Assembly: GCF_000485595.1 (NCBI RefSeq)
Contig: NW_014577469.1
Location: 63,633 to 85,962, forward strand
DNA: 22,330 nt
Source of the DNA: Priapulus caudatus
Taxonomy: Eukaryota > Priapulida > Priapulimorpha > Priapulimorphida > Priapulidae
Direction of reading: 5' to 3'
Part shown: one piece after another, positions 9,401 through 15,800 of the stretch
Position numbering within the stretch: position 1 is the first letter of the stretch
How the letters are laid out: each line of letters opens with the position of its first letter
Made by a program: the position numbers and the translations under genes
Notes under the pieces: model-generated
Seen by the model: the letters and a program-made list of their open reading frames with translations, nothing else
Databases searched by the model: none
Told to the model about the DNA's origin: nothing

Positions 9401-11025
9401 TTATTATGACTAAAGGCCCATCTCCTCACACGCGGCGCGGCACGGAACGCCACGGAAACACGTCATTCACCACTACCGGCAAAGTTCAAATCGATTATAT
9501 CTTATGGCGCAGTCTCCACTGACACGGCACGGCGCCAGCCCGGTTTCACAGGCACTCAAATGAGTTTGACTTTTGCCGGCTGCCGTGTACGGAGAAAGAC
9601 AGTTGAACCAATCAACGCGATTATTTTTTATCACGTGTTCTGCTCACGCCACCATCAGCCAATGGACAACAAGCACATGCATAATTTCTGATCACTGAAC
9701 CAGAGTGAACACAATGCGCTTAGGTACAATGCGCGAAATCACAATGTATTTTTTTCCAGCACAACGGCGCTGCGTTTTGCTGTGTCGTGTCGTGCCGCAT
9801 GTGTGGAGACATAGCTTTACTATGGTAGTGTTGTGTCTGTTTTAGATCACCTATCTGAGAGCAAAGCCTGTACAGATGAAGCCGTTATAATGGTAGATGG
9901 TGATAAAAGGGTTGCCTTTTCCTGCAGCAAACGGTAAATATGTGATTTAACTTCAAGAGAAAACATCTTAAACCAATGTCACGTGATATAGCACTGGAGG
10001 AAATCTGCCTGCTAAACGTCTCGAGATCGATTTAACCACTGAACAGTTTTATTGTAAATGTCATAATTATTGCTGGTAGTAGCTGTCTGAATATGCAGCA
10101 GTATACGGATGCAAAGTGAGAATTGTGCCCCCCTGACATGAATGCCTCCCTGGAGTTGGTAAAAGTGCCCTTACTCAATCACTGATACCTCACGCACATG
10201 CCCCTCCACTGATCGTCACCGTTGTGTCAGTGTGTCATATCAACCGATTTCACATGCAGAGAAGCAGAGATGCTGCAAGACTACAGAGATGCGTTGAACT
10301 CTATTTGCACTCACATTCTGACGACACCAATGATCCTGCAGAGTGCGGATGCTGATGGTCGTGATGGTGATGGTGAGGAGGACGATTCCGTACGGGAGGT
10401 ACGCATACAAAGGGAAACGCCAATCAACGCTTCATCCTTGACAACACATAAACAGGGGGGGGGACTCTATATACCTCTAGCTGTAGAATTAGAAAAGAGC
10501 TGTTCTCCTAGGGCGCGTTTGTTTGGTCGGATCCATGGATCTCGATCCGATGGATTCGTTGATCTGACCGTTTGTTTGGTCGGATCACTTGATCTTGATT
10601 CACCAAACCCGACCCTGCTAGCGAGGTGGATTCAAACGGGATCCAATATGGCGACCCGCGCCTCAGCCAATCGCAGCTTGTTCTTTGTTATGAACCATCC
10701 CGTGATAGGTCACAGCGACACGTGAACCGGTGAAAGTGAGTTTGCGTTTGTTTGGTCGGATCAGGATCACATGATCTCGATCAGACGGATTCGTCCCAAA
10801 CAAACGCGCCCATAGACTATAGCCAGGTTTACCGATGGAAGAATTAAGCTGCCGGCCGTGGGGCTATTCTAGCTGGTTGGTAATGCACAGCCGTTATCAA
10901 ATGATAAAAGAAATAGTTAGGATGCCTAAATTGCTGTATGGTGCTAATGATGATGCTTTCTTTTCCAGATAAGATCCCTGTATGAAATGATCATCAAGAC
11001 TACAGCTACACTTCTAGATTTGTAG
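418..11025 (+). CDS. DHX30: DHX30-like DExH-box RNA helicase, 3' part (18 exons, partial at 5' end)
   Basis: Exons by GT-AG boundaries and continuous phase: 418-517, 930-1089, 2202-2406, 2652-2800, 3044-3173, 4221-4476, 4774-4912, 5191-5284, 5539-5695, 6555-6673, 6928-7116, 7315-7447, 8257-8344, 8671-8809, 8896-9022, 9846-9933, 10260-10398 and 10969-11025 (stop TAG). They sum to 2469 nt, 822 residues in one frame. Numbered from the first residue here, motif II is DEVH (41-44), motif III is SAS (73-75) instead of the usual SAT, a [10 protein letters not shown] stretch starts at 156, motif V is LATNIAET (215-222) and motif VI is QRRGRAGR (264-271). Winged-helix/HA2 and OB-fold regions follow. 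Segments such as [10 protein letters not shown] and VIVDEVHER resemble DHX30 more than DHX36 or DHX9. Known DHX30 is an ATP-dependent RNA helicase of mitochondrial RNA granules and cytosolic translation; function here is inferred from the family. Motif I and the N-terminus are outside the window. Exons 12-14 are tandemly duplicated as 15-17. Confidence 0.9.
518..929 (+). other. Helicase intron, no other feature seen
   Basis: This 412-bp AT-rich intron has donor GTAAAT and acceptor GTGAAG. The acceptor has a weak pyrimidine tract, but exon phase and the conserved [11 protein letters not shown] protein continuity fix the boundary. I see no repeat or gene in it. Confidence 0.6.
1241..1859. mobile_element. 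TTAA-flanked fold-back element (non-autonomous)
   Basis: Two long inverted arms (about 1241-1460 and 1580-1859) are flanked by TTAA at 1237-1240 and 1860-1863. The terminal repeats read GCCTGCCGCACATGCTGTGG on the left and, with an extra A and a few changes, the complement on the right. Each arm contains a smaller dyad around GGAACTTGCTG/CAGCAAGTTCC and several CACGTG-type motifs. The spacer (about 1461-1579) is unrelated, with GAGCTG-like repeats. No transposase is encoded; the open frames are by-products of the palindrome. TTAA target sites are typical of piggyBac-type transposition, but the ends do not match the standard piggyBac terminus I know, so the family is open. It lies in the helicase intron 1090-2201. 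Confidence 0.8.
1625..1671. mobile_element. 47-bp hairpin insertion nested in the TTAA element
   Basis: A perfect 19-bp inverted repeat (ACAAGGAGCTAAATATAAC and its complement) encloses a 9-base loop. It interrupts the right arm of the fold-back element; the left arm reads straight through the matching point (1408-1420). GTGTGG occurs directly on both sides (1619-1624 and 1672-1677) but once in the left arm, so the insertion carries a 6-bp target duplication. It is very short for a mobile element. Confidence 0.75.
2531..2605. repeat. AGT/AAT trinucleotide microsatellite
   Basis: Runs of AGT followed by AAT triplets with few interruptions lie in the 245-bp intron 2407-2651. On the opposite strand they read as an artificial poly-leucine frame. 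Confidence 0.95.
2882..2930 (+). other. Candidate frame-breaking cassette exon in the helicase gene
   Basis: The 49-nt segment sits in the 243-bp intron between exons 2652-2800 and 3044-3173. It has a good pyrimidine tract and acceptor (TTTTATTTTGTATCAG) and a good donor (GTGAGG). It is open in the incoming phase ([14 protein letters not shown]). Direct joining of the neighbouring exons gives the conserved [17 protein letters not shown], so this segment is not part of the main protein. Its length is not a multiple of three; inclusion leads to a TAA a few codons into the next exon. If used, it would act as a nonsense-mediated-decay switch. Confidence 0.3.
3197..3528. mobile_element. MITE-like inverted-repeat element in helicase intron
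   Basis: The left end (AGGCCTAAAAAAAGACGTTT, then GTTTCCGCTAAC) is matched in inverted orientation at the right end (GTTAGCGGAAACAAACATC, then a T run and CAGGCCT). The interior is AT-rich with A/T homopolymers and no coding capacity. The exact ends are uncertain because AGGCCT is itself palindromic, and I see no clear target duplication. Confidence 0.65.
3529..4220 (+). other. Rest of helicase intron: CpG-rich patch and exon fragment
   Basis: A short dyad lies near 3661-3702 (GTATGGTGAG/CCCCACCATAC). At about 3835-3960 there is an unusually CpG-rich patch with an inverted repeat (GGCTCAAAAGAG/TTTTGAGC). The candidate microexon and its flanking copied intron (4003-4090) follow, then an AT-rich acceptor region before 4221. 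No gene is seen here. Confidence 0.5.
4003..4026 (+). other. Candidate 24-nt microexon, copy of the end of helicase exon 11
   Basis: Inside the intron between exons 3044-3173 and 4221-4476, a stretch encoding KWITYFNR matches the end of exon 11 (WITYFNR at 7096-7116). It is preceded by a pyrimidine-rich acceptor (CTTCCCTGCCTCAG) and followed by the same GTGCGT donor. It is 24 nt long; the flanking exons end and start in phase 0, so inclusion would add eight residues without a frameshift. Similarity continues into the intron to about 4090, matching about 7117-7188. Whether it is spliced in is unknown. Inclusion would place the residues between motifs V and VI, which could harm the helicase, so a dead fragment is equally possible. 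Confidence 0.4.
5721..5920. mobile_element. MITE-like element with telomere-like core, copy 1
   Basis: Terminal inverted repeats (AGGGTCTATGTCCCCCAGGG and complement) enclose a 200-bp element that starts 25 bp after the donor of exon 5539-5695. Similar 9-mers flank it (TTACTACAG and TTACTGCAT, 7 of 9 matching). A CCCTAACCCTAACCC motif lies inside at about 5836-5851. A second copy is at 21025-21253. Confidence 0.8.
5931..6143. mobile_element. TTTCGCG-type inverted-repeat element
   Basis: The left end (TATACGCTGTATATTTCGCG) and right end (CGCGAAAAATATGGCGTATA) are imperfect inverted repeats. The interior is rich in TTTCGCG/CGCGAAA motifs and AATAATTCATA repeats. It directly abuts the copy 1 element at 5721-5920, so this intron (5696-6554) has collected at least two insertions. 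Boundaries are approximate. Confidence 0.6.
7265..8845 (+). repeat. Tandem duplication, copy 1, with helicase exons 12-14
   Basis: This 1581-bp unit is repeated head to tail at 8846-10433. It holds exons 7315-7447, 8257-8344 and 8671-8809, together 360 nt (120 codons). The block starts and ends in phase 0. The exons encode the end of the OB-fold region (starting [13 protein letters not shown]), a short DHLSQSK segment and an acidic C-terminal stretch ([14 protein letters not shown]). The introns of about 0.81 and 0.33 kb are duplicated too, including a terminal-inverted-repeat element at about 7820-8232. The unit begins inside the intron after exon 11 (at GATGTTGATTTTC) and ends inside the intron after exon 14 (CAATCAACGCTTC). 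I see no transposon at either breakpoint. Confidence 0.93.
7820..8232. mobile_element. Inverted-repeat element in the duplicated intron, copy 1
   Basis: The left end (CATCTCCTCACACGCGGCG) and the complement of the right end (TGTCTCCACACATGCGGCAC) match imperfectly over more than 30 bases. The interior is GC-richer than the surrounding intron and rich in CACGGC/GCCGTG motifs. There is no coding capacity. The insertion predates the tandem duplication because both units contain it. Confidence 0.65.
8846..10433 (+). repeat. Tandem duplication, copy 2, with helicase exons 15-17
   Basis: This 1588-bp unit is nearly identical to 7265-8845 in exons and introns. Its exons are 8896-9022, 9846-9933 and 10260-10398 (354 nt). 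By eye the coding differences from copy 1 are a 6-nt deletion (copy 1 TSHSS, copy 2 TSS), one synonymous change, Gln to Glu in the second exon and Thr to Met in the third. All splice sites are intact and the open frame is kept. The intron that joins the copies (8810-8895, only 86 bp) uses the donor of exon 14 and the acceptor of the copied exon 12, so a read-through transcript stays in frame. The last exon, 10969-11025, follows as a single copy. Confidence 0.93.
9411..9822. mobile_element. Inverted-repeat element in the duplicated intron, copy 2
   Basis: This is the counterpart of 7820-8232 in the second unit, with scattered substitutions (for example around GGAAACACGTCATTCACC). It was copied along with the exons and is not an independent insertion. 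Confidence 0.65.
10511..10811. mobile_element. 301-bp MITE-like element with GGGCGCGTTTGTTTGG ends
   Basis: A perfect 16-bp terminal inverted repeat (GGGCGCGTTTGTTTGG and complement) bounds the element. Internal GTTTGTTTGGTCGGATC repeats occur near the left end, in the middle and near the right end. It lies in the intron 10399-10968 before the last helicase exon. I see no clear target duplication (flanks CTA and ATA). There is no transposase; the frame that runs into it from exon 17 is not coding. Confidence 0.8.
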
Positions 11026-11060
11026 TAACACGACACCATTAATGTCATCGTCAGTCAGTT

Positions 11061-11150
11061 GAGGGAGGAGCAGAGGAATGGAGGGGGGAAGGAATGGAGG
11101 CTAGAGGGAGGGGGTGGAGGGAAAGAAGTAGAGAGGGAATGAGGGGGATA
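11061..11150 (+). repeat. Purine-rich G/A tract in the helicase 3' UTR
   Basis: About 90 bases of the + strand are almost only G and A, with G runs of three to six (for example GAGGGAGGGGGTGGAGGG). It starts about 35 bases after the stop codon, so it should be transcribed. Such tracts can form triplexes or G-quadruplexes; that is inference. Confidence 0.75.
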
Positions 11151-11249
11151 ATTTTGAGGTGTACATAGGAAGAAAAACGTTTTGTGATTCTACTGAATTT
11201 TTTTTATAATGGTTTTCTGCTTTTTTCAGCTGTGCAATTATGTAAATAT

Positions 11250-11255
11250 ATTAAA
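11250..11255 (+). promoter_or_regulatory. Possible poly(A) signal ATTAAA of the helicase gene
   Basis: ATTAAA is the commonest variant of AATAAA and lies 225 bases after the stop codon. It is the nearest candidate; the AT-rich setting makes chance occurrence quite possible. Confidence 0.3.
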
Positions 11256-12892
11256 TACATTGCTTAACATGTAATTTTAAAATATATGAAGAGGCTTGGA
11301 GTATAATATGCCAAATATGTGAATTATTATTTGTTTCAAAAATAGGTATTTAAAAGTAAAATAATTAAGATGAGCTGAATGTAAGTATCCTTGCTTATGC
11401 TGGAATTCATGATGCCATTACTCAAAAAAAACCCACAAACTTCTTTAAAAAAAAAGTAAAGATCAAAGAACTGATATATAGTTATTATTTATTTTTATAT
11501 AACAAACATAAACATTCTCTTAACAAGTACCATTCTGACTAAGCCACATGAACTGGTGACACTAATGGTACTGCACGAGGGGGTGGGGGATGAAACAATA
11601 CGCTGCTGATACATTCTGCATTTGTTTCTGCACAGACATTAAAATATCCACACGACTCCTCAGTAAAAATCACCCCGTGGAATAGCAGCAGCATCCCCTA
11701 ATTCTCAAGTGGACTTCGACGCACTCAATTCTACTACGCCTCATGTGCTCCTACGTCCACATAAACTTGGTCTGCCGCACTGGAACACAGCACCCTAATT
11801 ACATTACTCTGAATTATTTTTTTACTTACATTACTGAAGTTCACAGTACTATAATCAGCATCACAGTTCTTTGCACTGTAGGGTCATACAGCAGATATGC
11901 ACATAATGTAATACACAACTGTATGAGTGACATCTATCATGTCTATCATCTAATTATAATCATCTATTGTCAGTGATAATCAGCATATGCGAGACAACAA
12001 ACGGTGACTAGGATGCTGAGGTATTGCAAAAAGCAGCGCACTCGACTACAGCTAAAATGCACCCACAATTTTGATGATAGTATTACGCCCTACTCCATGC
12101 AGACTAAACGATAGCAAGGATATACTAATCCTATGCCTATACCTATGACCTACGACCTCCGCTAAATTTATAATGAACTAATAAATTTTTAGCAAGTGAT
12201 TTGAAAGCAAATGCAGCTCCAACTTCACTTACCAATCATGATACCTCGATGAAGTACTAACTATACTAGGATCATGATAACGTAGAACAGTGTAGAATAC
12301 GTTTTGTGAGTTAAAAGTCCTAAAACAGTTTTGAAATACGTTTGTGAAATTCCACTGGATAATAAAAGGGTCTGTGATAGTCCGCTCATTCATTAGTTAC
12401 TGCAGCTTATCACTTCACATAAAAACTGAGCGAGTTCCAAATATTGCACTACATTATCGATACATCCACTTCCGAAAAGCAGACAGGTGATGAATATTAA
12501 ACGTGCGGGATCCCACAGCCACCTAGAATCCCTGTAATTCACAAATCGTATGGCCAAACAATGCTGCAATCACTGCGTGTGTGTGATGGGAACAAAAGCG
12601 CTAGCAGATTCTCAACACGCGCAGATGAGACTAGCCACAATTAACGGAAATGCTAACTAAATCTTTTGTGCACTGTTCGAGCATGTTGAAACACAAACGA
12701 AAGCCACCGCTGCAAGGAAATGTGAAACTGCACCTTCTACATTTCCTACCACATTCCTACTGCCATTCAATTATTCCTTCCCTTTTTTTTCCTCTACCAT
12801 TCTCTATAAGGTAACACAGCTTAGTGTACTCATTCCATGTGGGAGCAGCACGGAGACACACGGCTGGCTTCGTACACGTGGAGAGGGAATCA

Positions 12893-15800
12893 CTACGTAC
12901 AGTCACATGGATCTCCTGCCAATCGGGCGTTGCGGGTGCGGAAGAAATGCTTGCCGAATTCGTAGCTGCTAATCATAATGGCGCACGCCGGCGCGACCTT
13001 GACTATGCGCGGCACAATTCCTATGCAAACAATCACGTTATCAAAACGGCGCATACACACTTAGCTCTATTTTGCAACGTAAGAGCCCTGCCATGGTCGC
13101 ATACAGTGGATCTCGCTTCGAGTTATTATACTTCTTCTGCTAACACTACGTGACCATATTAGCATTACACGGTTGTGACTATAGACATTGCTCATATTTG
13201 TGCTACACAGTTGTACACATTACACTATTTTGACCATACAAGCAGTCGTCCTACTCTCGTAACATGACTCTTATTTCTTTTCGATGGGCGACAGTCTGGC
13301 AATAGATATGACGCTGTGGCCCATGACAGAATCTTGTTGTGAAACCGCTACCTGGGTTAATTACCTACCTGCGAACAAGCTTCTGAACCCCTTCTCAGTG
13401 TAGAGTCGACGAATGAGATGACTCGTCTTCATTTCGTTCGGATTCGTCGCCACTGCAACGCGTTCAAAAAGGTGAGAAGGTCAAAGGTTAATAATTAATT
13501 GTTAAGGTCAGGTACGAAAAAACGTATAAGTACACATAACACATGCATTACTGTGGAGCAACCAACAATAATGGATACATTGCAATGGTAATGACTGCAA
13601 GCCCAAGGTTGAGCACCAATATTCTTATTTAAATAGTTTTTAGTCAATAAAACAGGCTAGTAGCTAGCACTTACCGTGCGCCAATTCTCTTTGCCCAAGT
13701 TCAATCTGCCGATGCGTTTTAACGACATCGAATGGAACCGTTATCACAGCAGCAACCTGTATGTACATGTTGTAATTAATTAGCAGCAGTGAACGGCTTA
13801 CTCAAGGCAGAGCAATACTTTCACATCTACATCTGTATACGACTATACGCACATCTCAGCAACGATCACTCGACTTCGAAGCACATGCTCGCAAATTTCA
13901 ATGTGTCACTCTTAGATACGCTTTCGTAATCTCAGTGACTGATTAGTAAATTAGACTATATAGAAACGATGAGTTATTACTATCAATCGGACGAGCCATC
14001 ATTGAGCATTAGATTTGCCTACCGTCATGGAACAAGATGAACAAATAGTATCTCAAAAATACATACACTTCCAGACACAGCTCCAGCTGTGAAACTCATG
14101 GCCAGGCTTGGATCCTTGCATGCAGACGATCGTAAAAACACCGACTTTAGGTATTCGTACCCAGACCAGTATATAGCTGTAATGCACAAATTACATGGAT
14201 GTAGTTATATGGCGGGAAATGACACGCGCACAAAACAGAAGGCAGCACAGAATTATGATATTACATAGCATTTCTGATATAGTATAAAGATCGAGATTGC
14301 TTAATCGCTTAAAATGCTTAATCGCTTAATCGCTTAAATTGCTTAATTGCTTAAAAAAATTCGAGATTGCTTATCGTTTTTGCATAAATTCAGTTAAATT
14401 ATGGTTCATTTATTGCATTATGCATCTTGCCATTGCTTTTTTCTGCCTCTCACAATGGTGACATATGCTGGTCATATTAAGTTTATTTTCCAAAGCTTTA
14501 TACATTCTCTATCACATCTATCACACAAAGCACAAGGATATCAACAAAAAACCAACAACAGCACTGTGTATACCTGAGAAAGGAACATCCCTAAGGAGTG
14601 TTGGCGACAAGCCCCGCCATAGAGACAGGATCCCACCGTTGCTAACGGATTTTCGTATAGCCGCTCCTATCTCTGTCAAATTACAATACGAAAAGAACAA
14701 TACAGTGTAATTACACTTGTGGTATCGTGACCAATGTATGAATTAGACAAATATGATTTCAATTATTACCACAGCTCTCTCTAGGAATTTCAGAAGGCAT
14801 GTCGGTCAATTGGACAATTCATACCAGACTGCTAACTGGAGTCGATTACGTGCATCCTAAGCAGCCTCAATACACAGATAAACTCAATCAGTTTTAAGAT
14901 GTATACATGATGCTGTGAAACCACACCATGATTGTGTTAGTTTCGTCAAAAGTAAACACAGCTGAAGGGTGGTTAACAGCACAGGTAAGTGGCTGCACTT
15001 AGGGTAAGTGTAAGCACTGGTATATAAACACAGCACATGGAAGTTTTAAGGTTTGTCGATAAGGCAATTAATGCATGTAGGAGGATGTATGGGATGTTGC
15101 AAACTAGCTTCAGCTTTGAAGCACGTTGGACCCCGACAGGCATCGAAGGAAGAGAACCCTGCCTCATGGGGCCATTGATTATTATAACTGAGAAAGTTGC
15201 TTAGCTAAGAGTAACAATAGCACTTGGTAGGGTCAGTTTATCACTTGTGTAGCACATGACAATCACATATAGGCTGATTAGACATTAGTGCATGCATAAC
15301 TCGGCGGCAGGAGGAACTGGTAAACTGAATATCATTTCTATAGATTTGTTGGCGATCATCATTGATTTAACGTAACCAAGAAAATAAGGTATAATATACG
15401 TATATACCAAGAAAATGTGATAAAGGCACGTACCTTTGTAGCTGAGTTGCTCCGACTGCATCTTTGTGCGTACCAGCTCCAGAGGGCTTATCACAGTAAC
15501 TGCTATCACTGAGAAAAATAAACATGAAAATCAGTCGTCCCAGTAATCGTAAACACGGCCATAGTTGTAAGCCATTCCAAAAATGATATAGCATATAATT
15601 TGAACAATTGCACAACGATATAAATACATTTTGTGTCCAGCTATGGCCTATGTATATAAGGCATGCATAATGCGAACATAAGCACGTGCCATGTTTCGTT
15701 AGGAAGGATAGATCTTTCCACTAAGTTACAAAAACTTGTATACGAACATGTATCCTAAAAAGTGTGATCGCACCACAAAAGAATTTTTGATTACTTTGAG

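Larger units (their letters stand above)
11026..12892. other. Tail-to-tail region between helicase and carrier genes
   Basis: This 1.87-kb region lies between two stop codons and should contain both 3' untranslated regions. The helicase side has a purine-rich tract and an ATTAAA. For the carrier gene (minus strand) the clearest AATAAA I see is at 11488-11493, about 1.4 kb past its stop. No frame here resembles a known protein, and I see no long repeat. Confidence 0.7.

Noticed and set aside
12824-13153. 109-codon + strand frame
   Set aside because: It is the antisense shadow of the last carrier exon (13020-12893).
13260-13357. Alternative last carrier exon just after 13369
   Set aside because: The CAG acceptor near 13357 leads to a short frame without the family's PRxxKxxPxCAIMIS sequence, which is present instead at 13020-12893.
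15036-15203. 55-codon + strand frame ([19 protein letters not shown]...) in a carrier intron
   Set aside because: It is antisense to the host gene, lacks similarity I can name, and has no clear splice sites. It could be a decayed retroelement piece but nothing supports that here.
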